Below are positions 34,846 to 45,344 of a stretch of 64,000 bases of DNA, piece after piece. The notes under the pieces are model-generated. The model was not told the DNA's origin and ran no database searches. It saw only the letters and a list, made by a program, of their open reading frames with translations. Numbering within the stretch: the first letter of the stretch is position 1; each line of letters starts with the position of its first letter. The DNA comes from Forficula auricularia (Eukaryota; Arthropoda; Insecta; Dermaptera; Forficulidae): contig JALMQS010000187.1 of the NCBI GenBank assembly GCA_024734495.1, forward strand, positions 13,287,952 through 13,351,951, read 5' to 3'. Both the position numbers and the translations under genes were made by a program.

Positions 34846-34912
34846 CTAAAACAGCAACCGTCGAAAATCCTACTGTAAAGTGAATGCAGAGCAATAATAC
34901 TCTTGACGCCAT
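34846..34912 (-). CDS. First coding exon, signal-peptide-like, unknown protein
   Basis: On the minus strand, ATG is followed by MASRVLLLCIHFTVGF and STVAVL. This is a short basic start and then a hydrophobic stretch, typical of a secretory signal peptide or signal anchor. It stops at a perfect donor, TTTTAG|GTAAGTG, in phase 1. The exon is preceded by a CpG-rich leader. The next exon would be at lower coordinates and is not recognisable here, so intron 1 is long. The same frame is open upstream to an ATG at 35146, which would add 78 residues rich in R, S and P. I prefer the internal ATG because it places the hydrophobic stretch at the N-terminus. Confidence 0.6.
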
Positions 34913-35162
34913 AAATTCACAGTCATCGGGACAATTTCGAGAGAAAACTTGGTCTGAATACACAAGATAAACTGTGTATGGCGCGCGGATTGATACTGTT
35001 CGGCCGGCCCGTGTGGTTTCGAGCGGCGCACTCTTCCCCGCTCCCCGCACCGGCGAACATTCCCGAAGTTCTTTCGGAGCCGCTCGGCTGGAGGGGGCGA
35101 GGCTGCGAATTTGAGGCACATGCAACGCGCCAAAATTTCGACCCATGACTCCTCAGGGACAA
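34913..35162 (-). promoter_or_regulatory. CpG-rich 5' leader / promoter region
   Basis: This is the most CpG-rich stretch in the window (GGCGCGCGGATT, CGGCCGGCCCG, GAGCGGCGCA). It is open in three minus-strand frames only because AT-rich stops are absent. Position and composition fit a promoter and 5' UTR for the signal-peptide exon. No TATA box is evident. Confidence 0.45.
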
Positions 35163-35260
35163 ACGACCATTGTGGGAAGGAGAGGGAAAAGAATTTTACC
35201 CACTTTCTGTCCCATTTTCAGTTTCTATACTTGTATCTTAATAAAAAAAATATTAGAAGT

Positions 35261-35850
35261 TAATTAAACAAGTACGTTTGCAGGTATTTGGACAAGAAGG
35301 TGAAAATCAAAAAATTGTCATTGATTTTTGCGACGTTTCGCCAACTTTATTTTGACTTCGTCAGGCGTCTAAAAAATATATACAAAAAGCAAGTCACAGA
35401 GAAATCAACAAGTCACATCATTTTTTATTTTATTTTCTATGATTAAATCAACAAACAACATTACATGTTACATACCTACCTCCATGAATATGATTAATAA
35501 TAAAATAATAATAATATATCATTGTTCGGAACAAAAAAGATAAATAATTACAATTGATTTTATTCCTAAATATGTGCACATCTGTTATATATTAATATTA
35601 ATCATATTCATTGAGGTATGTAACATGTAATGTTGTTTGTTGATTTAATCATAGAAAAAAGAAAAGAAAGGAAAAAAGGAAAGAAAAAATGATGGGACTT
35701 GTTGATTTCTCTGTAACTCTGTTTTTTGTATATTTTTTAGAAGCCTGATGAAGCCAGAATAAAGTTGGCGAAACGTCGCAAAAATCAATGACAATTTTTT
35801 GATTTACACCTTCCTGTCCAAATACCTGCAAACGTACTTAATTAATTAAA
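35261..35850. repeat. Foldback element, GTACGTTTGCAGGTATTTGG ends
   Basis: Arms 35261-35500 and 35600-35850 are inverse copies starting GTACGTTTGCAGGTATTTGG. The middle (35500-35600) is AT-rich. Cores at 35332-35364 (minus) and 35745-35777 (plus) point outward. The arms differ more from each other than in the 29-30 kb elements. Confidence 0.85.
35735..35786 (+). ncRNA. Candidate minimal hammerhead ribozyme
   Basis: CTGATGA, A, GCCA hairpin closing TGGC, GAAACGTC. The flank GC/GC pairs next to the core and TTTTTT/AAAAA beyond a small bulge. The sister core at 35332-35364 has CTGACGA and GTCAA against TTGGC, so one hairpin pair changes from C-G to U-G and stays paired. Confidence 0.35.
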
Positions 35851-36059
35851 TAATATGGATGCTATGGACTTTAATAATTAAAAGTTAATTTTCGCAAAAA
35901 AATCGAAGGAAATCGTCAAAACGTTTCCACAAAGCAAATGCATATTTTCATGATTTGGCAATGTTTATGTCAGCGATCGTTTTGATTTATAAAATTGATA
36001 CAAACTTGTGTGTTGATGCAGTTTAAATACCATCTTAAAATAATTAAAAATTAAATTAT

Positions 36060-36215
36060 ACCTACTGATGCAAGAAGGTGCAACCTCTGAAGTACGAGTT
36101 GGACTATTCCGTCGAGAAAAAGAAGGAGATTAAAAAGAAATGTCAGGGATTGGGTCCGATATTCAGGTGGACTGAAGATTATATGTTGTTTGAGCTTGCA
36201 GGCTGTGATGAAATC
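36060..36215 (-). pseudogene. LINE 3' fragment
   Basis: The minus strand contains TCGACGGAATAGTCCAACTC and AGAGGTTGCACCTTCTTGCA, equivalent to the end of the LINE at 39430-39965 and 53095-54210. Only the 3' end is present. Confidence 0.55.
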
Positions 36216-36234
36216 AGGTATTTGATGAGGGAGG

Positions 36235-36845
36235 AAGTTGGATACGCTGGATTCAATAAAACAACCCTGAATAAAAATTAAAACAAAGTTTCGGCCTAAA
36301 TTTATTTTTTGGCCATCTTCAGTTAATTGGGAGTTATACACAAAATGCGCCTTGTCAAAAATAAAAATTGTACCACAAAGAGAAACAAAGAGGCTGTCCT
36401 CTGTTTGATGCAAATAAACATAGACACATATATATCGAAATTAAATATCTGTATATATATTATTTATTTGTTTGAGACTAGTATAGTTTCGAAGACTTGG
36501 CCTTCATCATCAGTCTTTTTTAATTATAAATATTATTTTTCATGGGGTCAATATCGTATAGATATTGAAAATTTTCGATCTTTACTTAGCTGGGAGCCAG
36601 TTAAAATTCAAAATCCTGTAAAAATTGTAGCTTCATGTAAATTTATAACGTTATAAATTTACATGAAGCTACAATTTTTGTTTTTGACAAGGCTTGGTTC
36701 AATCACATATGTCGCATTTTGTGTATAACTCCAAATTAACTGAAGATAGCCAAATAAATTCAGGCCGAAACGTTTTATTGAGGGCGTTATATTGATCCCA
36801 GCGCATTCAACTTTGGCTGATACCTCCTCCTTCATCTAATACTGA
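36235..36845. repeat. Foldback element related to 29.1 kb, with internal insertion
   Basis: The outer parts match the 29122-29568 element (TTCAATAAAAC, GAGTTATACACAAAATGCG, CTTTGGCTGATACCTCCTCC). Cores are at 36288-36322 (minus) and 36740-36773 (plus). The centre is occupied by a GTCCTCTGTTTGATGC MITE (from 36392) and by a further core at 36486-36513 (minus: CTGATGA, T, GAAG/CTTC hairpin, GAAAC). Confidence 0.75.
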
Positions 36846-37371
36846 AGATTATATGTCACGGATCCTGGAATTCCAGTCTTAGGGATTATCGAGTTGGCAA
36901 ATTAGTTTATTCGATTAGAATTTAATTTAATCGAGAAGGGGTGGTAAATGTTTTAAAATCGTATTAAATTCAAATGAAGCTTTAGTGGGATTGTTGATTT
37001 TTATTTCGTCAGAACAAACGCCATGGTAGTATCTATAAATAAACCGGATAACTTCGACTCGCGCTCCCGTGGGTTCCGTATCTATTATATACATATATTA
37101 TAAATGATGATGATTAACAGATTCATATTTAAACCTAGTTAAAAAGTTTAGTTTTTTAAGTGCTACTCTCGGTAAAATACCGAATTAATAGTATGATTAT
37201 TTATTTAAGGTTCGACCGTAGTCCTGTTCTTTTCAGTGATTTGACAGACCATTTTGATAAGTAAAAAGGGATTACTTGTGTCTTCATAAAATACTTGAGA
37301 CTCTAAATTCGCTTATATTTGTCGTTGATAAGGAAGGAATTTTGGAATTTTTTCATTATTCTAAGTTGAGC

Positions 37372-37448
37372 CAGGGGTCGAGTTAGGCCAGCGGTTAGCG
37401 TATAAGCCTGCTAATCAAGTGGACCCGGGTTCGAATCCGACTCGAGGC
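37372..37448 (+). tRNA. tRNA-like sequence, probably a SINE head or pseudogene
   Basis: GTCGAGT and ACTCGAG can pair as an acceptor-like stem. GGGTTCGAATCC is a perfect B box, and CCAGCGGTTAGCG is A-box-like. However the T-stem has three mismatches and the D-stem pairs badly, so it is not a functional tRNA by eye. Confidence 0.3.
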
Positions 37449-37565
37449 AACCGGTTAAAAATCTGATCCCTACATAGAAGTCATAATTAAATATTAGTAT
37501 CGTAAATTGGCTGATGGCTAGAAGGACCGAAAAGCCAAAAAAAAGTTGAGCCATTTTTAAAATAA

Positions 37566-38200
37566 TTTTTACTAAAAAAAATAAAACCGACTTCAAAAAA
37601 CTTAAATGCAACAAATAAAATAATAATAACTTAAAAATAAAATAAAATCCACTAAAAGGTATAAAATAATTATCTTATTTAGTAGTTACAACTAAACGAC
37701 GAAATATTAGCATGAAATTACTTTTTAAAGTCGGTGCCAAACATATACATTTTAATTATTATTTAACGGGTTACTAGTGCGGTGTTTCACAAAGAGGAAA
37801 TAAAATTAAAAAAATTAAACAATCTTTTTAAATTATTTTGGAGATTTTTTGTTTATCTCTATACTATATTTCGGGCTATGAACCCTTCATCAGGAGGTTA
37901 AACAGAACACGTGTTCTGTTTAACCTCCTGATGAAGGGTTCATAGCCCGAAATATGTATAGAGATAAATAAAAAATCTCCAAAATAATTTAAAAGATTTT
38001 TTAATTTTTTAATTTTATTTCCTCTTTGTGAAACACCACTATAACCCGTTAAATAATAATTCCTTTGTTTAATATGTTTCACTATAAACCAACACCGCTT
38101 TCCTAAACTTTATGTATACATTTTATGAATCGCACTTGACGGATTATTTTATTTGTTGCATTTAAGTTTTATGAAGTCGGTTTTATCTTTTTTTATAAAA
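37566..38200. repeat. Nested foldback, AAAACCGACTTCA outer ends
   Basis: Outer arms AAAACCGACTTCAAAAAACT (about 37582) and the inverse at 38144-38190 enclose an inner near-perfect palindrome (37754-37911 / 37912-38068) centred on GAACACGTGTTC. Cores: 37869-37893 (minus) and 37928-37952 (plus), CTGATGA, A, GGG/CCC, GAAATAT. The inner arms have the TTTCACA/GGAAATAAAAT signature. Confidence 0.85.
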
Positions 38201-38276
38201 ATTATTTTATTTTCTCTTTTTAGTGATGTTATTAATAGTGGCTATAAGATAATTCCTTATAAAAGATTTTATTTAT

Positions 38277-38645
38277 CATAATTTCGATTGTTTGCTCATA
38301 AGAATTGGAGATTTACGTTATTTCATCGTTGATCATATCATCAGAACTTGACCAAATTAATATGGCACCATCCCTAAGATACCACCTTTCCAATAAAAAA
38401 AGAATCATCGAAATCGGTTCATAAACAAAGAAGTTAGGCCTGAACAAACCTAACAAAAAAGGTCTAATACCAATGAAAAAAAAACGGGACCAATCGGAAG
38501 CTAGACTGAACCCAATGCAAAAAATCATCAAAATAGGTTCACATTTGGCAGGAGATATGAGGTAGGCATAGACACAACAAAAAAAAAAAAAAAAAAAAAA
38601 AAACAGATCGAATAGAGAACCGCCTCCTTTTTTTGAAGTCGATTA
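38277..38645 (-). repeat. ACTTCAAAAAAGGAGG repeat, inverted copy
   Basis: Inverse match to the units at 18793-19384 plus their continuation at 19583-19660. It is interrupted by a long A tract at 38578-38603 where the other copies have a GT run. Confidence 0.75.
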
Positions 38646-39429
38646 AAAAGGAAGAAACTGAGCAGAATTTTTCTACGATGGACCACGGAATCGAGGAGTC
38701 TAGTTAGGTAATAATTAAACTTCTCTCTCTTTAAATGAAAATAATTTGATTCTAGCACAAGGTTCCAAAAATTTCATTAAGATTATGATGCACATTATCA
38801 GTCTTTTTGATATCATTTTCACTGCTATGCTATGTTGAAAATTATTATTTGAGAAATCGCAAAATTCGCGCCAAGGTTGACTAAAATAACGAGTGGCTAC
38901 TTAAAATTTGACACAAAAAAAACCCAGGATTTAAGAATGTTAACGTAGGGTACATTCACTAGGCTAAAGAGTCGCGGGCGGCTAACGGGCTACCGTTGGA
39001 TATTGACTATCACTTTGAAAAATATAATTTGCATTAGATTCTTGGAAGGTAGAAATTGTCCGGCCGGACATTCCAATAGCGCTACAACATCCCTGACATT
39101 TCTGTTCCGTAAGCAATAGTGTTAAAAAACCCTTTTACGATGGCAGTTCGTTGCCCTTCTAACACGCCTATAGCTTTTAAATTCTTGATGCTAAAAACTT
39201 GAAATTTGGTAGATAGAATTTAAGGACGCATAGCAAATAGTCCAAATGTCATAAACTAAACAACATTTCTGAGTCACCTTAACAAATATAAAAGTGAATA
39301 TGTTGAAAAAATTCCGCAATCTAGCAAGTAGAGTAAACCTTTGAATTATATTTTTAAAATTTTGTTCGACTTATATTTTTCAGCTTATACTTTTTATTTT
39401 TACAGTTGCACGCATGAAGAGCCTGCCAA
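38646..39429. other. Spacer, nothing recognised
   Basis: No repeat shared with the rest of the window and no supported frame. A GC-richer stretch at 38960-39010 (GAGTCGCGGGCGGCTAACGG) is unexplained. Confidence 0.4.
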
Positions 39430-39970
39430 AGTCATCTCTTAAGATCCTTTTGTTTTTTTATGATATTGATGAGAGAAGGAGTTACACCAAAACGGTGCAA
39501 CCCCTAAAGGCCTGGGTTGGCCCCTCCATCGTGAAAAAGAAGAAGAAAGAATTTTGATGGGTTGGGCGGGGGTCGAAGGTATCTGTGGATACGGGTCTTA
39601 AATAGCTGAAGGTTATAAGTCGCGAGAAAGATGGTGGCAGGGAGCGAGTTCGAGTCTCTGGAGGTCATAGGGATAAAAGAGTTGGCGAAAGCGCTTGTTC
39701 GACTTTTATCCAATTTGACAGCGAAGGTGCTGAGCGTTTGAAAACCGCGTGTTTCTCGTAAAGAGGGCATTAGGGGGGATAATTGATTTCAGCTCGACTG
39801 AACAGACACCGTGATAGTATCTGTAGTACAGGAAAGGGCAGAAACGGTTCTTCGGTGAGCCAGGGAGTCGAGTGAGTTGGTTAGAGCCGGCTCTCCTGTT
39901 AGTTTAATTGCTCGCTTCTGAATTGCATCCAGTGTAGCAAGAGAATGCTTGGAGGCACCATCCTGTCTCT
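39430..39970 (-). pseudogene. Jockey/CR1-like LINE, C-terminal fragment
   Basis: The minus strand reads LATLDAIQKRAIKLTGEPAL, SLDSLAHRRTVSAL, YHGVCSVELKSIIPP and then NSLPATIFLATYNLQLFK with TRIHRYL. These blocks match the C-terminal half of the LINE at 53095-54092. The reverse transcriptase core is missing and at least two frame changes are present. The 3' end runs into an AAAAAAACAAAA tail near 39450. Confidence 0.75.
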
Positions 39971-41028
39971 CATTTTAGAAATCTGTAAAAAAATTTGAAA
40001 GTACCTTTATGGGGGAGCAGTACTTTCAAGGAAATTTAAAATAATTAATTTTGATGAAAGATGAAACATTTTTTTAACCTCTAATATATTAGTTTGTAAT
40101 AATAAAAATAAATATCTAATTTAGAGAACGGTATAACGAAGATTCGTCAAGATGGTCATCTCAGGGTGGGAATAGGATCACGCGATACCAGAAGAAAAAG
40201 AAAAAAAAATTAAATATAATGTATTCTCAAAAAGGTGAACTATTTCTAGCTACCCTATCTTTTTGTGTAAACAATTATATATTGTTCGTATATTATTTAT
40301 TTTGTACTTGATATTTATTACCGGGTTTAATCCCCGGAAACTCTCATCTTATGAATTCGTGGATGGGATTCTGAACACGAGTGTCATTGAGCTTTTATTT
40401 ATTTATTTCCTTTACAAATATATTATTTCTTTTAGATATAGAATATGTTATTTATTCTATTCTCTTCTCTTTTTCTTAATAATTTTAATATAGTAGCAAG
40501 TAGCATTGATGACTTCTTTAAGAATTCTAGCTTCCGTGTTGATTTTTGTTTTCCTTAAGAAGAATTTTGAAGATCCACCCCCATCCTCCACCTAATAGCA
40601 ATTAATAGGGTACCGTATAAAAAGTGAAATAGTGCCCTTTTGGTGATCTGATAGTCCATTCGCCTGTATGACCATTTTGTCGCTCTTAAACTAAATAAGA
40701 TACAAGCTTGAGGACGAGAAATTTTAATCGAATGATTATTTTTGAAGCGTCGGATTTTTTCGGAGGTCTAAAATAAATTTTTTGTTATAATGGGGTGTAT
40801 GGTATTCCTGTAAAATTGAGAAAGCTCCAAAATTGCTATTTAGTTCAATTTTGGTACCTGACTTCAAATTAAGAAAAATCCCACGAATTTCATCTTTTCT
40901 TTGTCAATGACAAATAAGAATTTGATATGTCAGTATATATGGTACTTAGTCAAGTTTTTGTTGTCTGATGGCCTCTGGCTGGTCGAAAGATTTGTATTCA
41001 CAGAGCGATAAATAAGTTTTAATTTAAT
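39971..41028. other. AT-rich spacer
   Basis: The segment at 40127-40200 (GAACGGTATAACGAAGATTC, then an A-rich end) has faint U6-like spacing but is not an snRNA by eye. Nothing else. Confidence 0.35.
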
Positions 41029-41270
41029 TACTTCTAAGGAAAGCGCTGTAGGTTTTAAATGAAACATTATTAATAATGAATAGTAAATATTTAAAAAAAA
41101 TTATATATAAAATGTGGGGTTTCACAGGAATAAAAATAAAACAGTTTAGTCTAATATCGTAACTCCCTGAAGAGCCTGGGCCGTATTGACTTTTGACGTA
41201 AAAAAACTGTTTTATTTTTATTCCTGTAAAACCCCACATTTTTTATATAATTTTTTTATATATTACTACT
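41029..41270. repeat. Foldback element, GTTTCACA type
   Basis: A GGAAAGCGCTGTAGGTTTTA head, as at 19385, then arms 41092-41143 and 41195-41262 (AAATGTGGGGTTTCACAGG and its inverse). CTGAAGA is present in the loop at 41167 but the GAAA half is gone. Confidence 0.7.
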
Positions 41271-42033
41271 AATTTAGTTTTAATTTAGTAAATCTAACTG
41301 TTAAGAAGGTTACAGTAAGTTATCAATATTAACCCAATAATATGGGAGGCTTTGAATAGTATTTATTACTAGTGTTTATTTTTTGAACATCAATCATATA
41401 TTTATTTATTGTTTTCTGAAGTTACTCAGGTATATTCAGAATAATCGTAATTTCCATGCTAACTTAACTAAATTTGTTTTCTGATTGATCGATATCGATA
41501 AGAAAAAAACAATCAAGTATTATTATTCCCCTATCCTTTCAATCTTTCGGATGCAGTGAAATTACATCTACCTGATCGAGCATTAAAATATACTGTTTAA
41601 CTTGGATTTTAGGCAATCTTTGTTCAAGCAAATTCTCTTTTATGTTTAATTATTGTGACAGGTCCGGTGAATCCTCTGCAGAATAATTTTATAACTACAG
41701 GTAAATATTTACTATCTATTTATAGATAAGTAGTTTATTTTCCTTAGAAATGTTGAAAACAAAAATAGTTTGGAGATCACATATTCACAATTGACCTTAA
41801 GATGCAACTTTTCATTAATAAAATTAATATTTCTAAAAAAAGTTTTTTAATCTATTTTGTTATTACCTATTCATATACATCAAAAGAATACGCAAATAAA
41901 ATTAGTTAATTTTGATGTATTTGATCATCGTCAAAAAATGTTTGTTATTAAGTATTTAAATTTAGATTAATTTCAATTCGCTTTTTAATTTTTAAAATAA
42001 AAAAATTAATTTTTATTCATTACTAACTGCGAA

Positions 42034-42056
42034 GCCCGCCCCTGGCGGGCCTCTAA
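42034..42056 (+). mobile_element. Possible Helitron 3' terminus
   Basis: GCCCGCC and GGCGGGC form a GC-rich hairpin with a 3-base loop, followed after two bases by CTAA and then T. Helitrons end in a hairpin followed by CTRR and insert before T. The 5' end and any body are not identified. Confidence 0.25.
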
Positions 42057-42225
42057 TAGACAGGGGCTTCACCTTTCTGAAAAAAATCCTGTTACAAAAA
42101 TGTATTTTATTAATTTGCATGTTTTGTATATATATATATAATAGTAGATCTCACACAGCGTTACCTGTGACTCGATATGGTGTATGATAATATGATTTTA
42201 TTATAGACATGAATACGAATAAAAA

Positions 42226-42960
42226 ACTGAATGTTAATTTAAGTGAAATGAGAAAAATTTTGTATAAAAGAGAATATGATATGCCAATGAATGGCATGTT
42301 ATTTTAAAACAGCCAATCAGTGAAGTGACTTTATTTAATTAATTAAAAAACTAATTAAAATTAAAAAACGGCTTCGAGGGACAAAACTTTGGGTATGTAT
42401 GTCTAAATATGTTCCATCTATAAATCTATATTAATAGACCTCCTCCATTTTATGTGGTTTTTTCATTTCTAATTTTCTAGGGGCTCATAGAGTACAAAAT
42501 TTGGTTGAGTCTAGTCCAAAGGCATAGAATTATCATTTTTGACACTCCCTCCATTTTGGGTGGTCGGTTTTTGGAATTATTGTTCTCTAGGAGCCCAGAG
42601 ATTAAGGTACAAAATTTGGTTGACTTCAAATTTTTATTTTTTGACTTTCCTCACATTTTGGGTGTCTTGTTTTTGCATTTCTAAAGATCTCTAAGAACTC
42701 ACAGTTATCTATACAAAATTTGGTTGAGTTTGGTCCAATGGCCAAGAATTAGTTTATTGATATGATGATTTAAGAGAAATTAGAAATTTGGTATAAAAAA
42801 GATAAGATATTCCAATGAACGCCATGTTTTTTTTAAACAGCCAATCAGCGAAGTGTGCCCTTTATTTAATTGAAAAACTAATTAGAATTAAAAAAACGGC
42901 TCGAGGCTGAAAACTTTGCGTGAATGTCCCAGCTTTGTTCTAATTTTGAGACCTCTGAGT
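42226..42960 (+). repeat. Direct repeats around TACAAAATTTGGTTGAG tandem units
   Basis: About 170-bp direct repeats (42230-42400 and 42768-42930, both with AACAGCCAATCAG and AAAAAACGGCT) flank three ~115-bp units, each with ACAAAATTTGGTTGA. The copies are diverged. It may be the untruncated form of the repeat at 300-790. Confidence 0.6.
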
Positions 42961-43082
42961 GCTATACATTATCTTTTATTAAAATAGAAGAAGATATAAA
43001 TCGGTTTTTTTTTAATATTTTCATTAGATCAAGAATTTTTTTTTTAAGAGTTAGGTGTCGGTTCAAAGTTAAACATTTTTCA

Positions 43083-43162
43083 ATAATCAGTAAATAAAAT
43101 TTTCAAAGTAGGTTTCACAAAATATTTATTTTGTGAAACCTACCTTGAAAATTTCACTTACT
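43083..43162. repeat. Short palindrome, GTTTCACA type
   Basis: AAGTAGGTTTCACAAAATAT meets its inverse around 43118. Outer bases AATCAG...CTGATT also match. No core remains, so it may be a solo collapsed foldback. Confidence 0.75.
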
Positions 43163-43164
43163 GA

Positions 43165-44580
43165 TTAGATTAAGGATGTTTGGAGTATGAATTTAAAGAG
43201 TAGAAAAAAAAACTTATTTTAACTGACAAATAAATAATTTAGTAGTTCATAGATTAAACCTATATAATATTTCATTTAATTATTTAGAGGTAACCTTTAG
43301 AAACGGATCTTTTGATACGGCATGCAGTCTTTCAAAAAACACATGTGCGCAAGCGCGAACTAAAGTAAAAACGCCTTCTAGGCGATATCTTCTTTTGAGG
43401 CGGGCTAGCTTGCGCTAGCTTTAAATAGTTCCTTGATCAAATCATGATAGGGAAAAATTTAAAGATTGAAAAATGTCAAATTAAACTTATATTATTTTTG
43501 AGAAAGGAAATTAAACTGCTCAATATATTTAAATAAATTTTCCAGAGCAGAGAGCAATTCCTGTGATTAAGAAGGCGGGGCGTTTTCTTGCTACACGCTT
43601 CCGCTGTATTGAAGTTTTTGCTCTTGATCTCACTATATGTTTCCTTTAAACAGACTTTCCATAGTTGGAGTATTAATGACAATACTTGGAAAATGGTTTT
43701 TATAAATACAAATGATAGTAAAATAGAAATTAAATTGGAGTAATAGATTGACAGTATGATTTCCAGTCCAGTAATTATTATCAAAAATGAGGTGGGGATT
43801 CACACATTTTTAATTTCACATTATTCATTGTTCATTACCCGCAAGAATAAGTAAATTATAAAGCCGCAAGAAATTCAACGCATTCACCGGTATTTCGTGA
43901 TATTTTGCAATTTCGTAAACCAGTATTTGCTAAGGTAAAATGTTTTCACGAAATCGTCTTTCAAAAAAATACTTACTTTAGTGAGAGACTCTGGTCAGTT
44001 GAGACATTGCAAATAGCTCGAAAACAAATAGGGAGGGCTTGGGGTTTTGACCCAAAGGGGAACGGCCGTGTTTCGTGTTCGAACCTGTTCGTTTGTTTTT
44101 CGCTTGACTTTCGTGCGAGGGTTCTTTCAGAAAGGGATTGTTGTGTATTGGAGAGTGAAAGTAAGAATTTTCATCGTTATTTATTTATCAATTATTCTAT
44201 TGTAGTATAGAACAATTTTTTTATTGGAGATTAGGCCCATGAATTTTTTGAATCTATTTTATTTCGTTTATAAAATTTGAAGAAAAAAGTTTAAATTTCT
44301 TGAAGAATCTTTACGATTTCCTCATTGAGATGGTCGTGAGAGGAGTGAGGTTTCACATCCTAATTCAGTTAGATCTGAGCTGATAATAATAAATTTAAAT
44401 GCTATGTATAAGCTATTCAAAATTCGTTTTATGATTCAATCAGCAATCCACTTAATTAAATATCTTAATTTAACTATATAATCACATTTGTAATGAGTTA
44501 TAAATTGGCCTTTAAAATTAAAAAAAAAACTCTAATCTTTGCTAGACTTTATTCATAGTCGTTTGAAATATTTTAATGTT
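43165..44580. other. Spacer with a CpG-richer exon-like patch
   Basis: At 44025-44165 the sequence turns CpG-rich (ACGGCCGTGTTTCGTGTTCG) and ends GAGAGTGAAAGTAAGAAT, which resembles a splice donor. A 101-codon frame covers it, but it also runs through AT-rich sequence and a partial palindrome at 43891-43951. At most this is an untranslated first exon. Confidence 0.25.
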
Positions 44581-44581
44581 T

Positions 44582-44745
44582 GTTACAACCTCTGTAGTCT
44601 TGGATGGACACTCGTGAAAATAAGAAGAGATTTCAGGGATTGGCTTGGAGTTGAAGGTATCTGTGGATGCGGGTCTGAAAAAGTCTAAAGGTTGTAGATT
44701 TCTACAGATGCGAGCCATATTCGAGACAGTATGTCTGTGAGAAAA
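44582..44745 (-). pseudogene. LINE 3' fragment
   Basis: The minus strand contains TTTTTCAGACCCGCATCCAC, then AGATACCTTCAACTCCAAG, matching the end of the LINE C-terminus at 39540-39610. It is short and frameshifted. Confidence 0.6.
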
Positions 44746-45344
44746 GCATCTAATTAGGTTTACATATAAATTTAGAAATCTATAGATATAGATCAGGGGT
44801 GTCCAACCTTTTGGCTTACACCGGCCGCATTTGATGAAAAAACAAATGCTTCGGGACCTATATAAAATATACTAATTCAATTGATATTTCTCAATAAAAA
44901 AGAATAGTTATAATTTAGAATATAATGTAACAACCCAGGTGCTATTGAAGATATTACATTCCCGAGAGGATGAACAAACTCTTCATGTAATAAAATCATT
45001 GCTCGGATTTAGTAATTATAATAATAATTATATTGATTTTACTCAAATTAGTTTTTATATTAAGATTTAAATTGCATTTACTCATTTTACAATGTTTGTT
45101 TAGCAATCTTATATAAAACATATCTTAAAGAAATTCTTTTAATACACGTATTTAGAGTTTATAATATAGGAATTAGAATAGATTTAATTGTATGTAGAGA
45201 GAGTTCGAATTCAAGCTCAGACTTGTTCGTAAACAAGCTCCGACCTGTTAGCTCGAATTGGAAAACATATTTCAATTCGATACTTCTAGGATTTCCCTTT
45301 TGACTATTAGGTGCTTGTACAATAACTAGTACTCTCTATTGCAG

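Noticed and set aside
37372..37448. Functional tRNA gene
   Set aside because: B box and acceptor-like pairing are good, but T-stem and D-stem do not pair. Kept only as a tRNA-like fragment.
40127..40200. U6-like snRNA
   Set aside because: Only spaced words resemble U6 (GAACGGTATAACGAAGATT). The conserved central core is missing. At best a remote pseudogene.
43905..44210. 101-codon plus frame as a gene
   Set aside because: It spans AT-rich and CpG-rich segments with different composition and has no motif. At most part of it is an untranslated exon.
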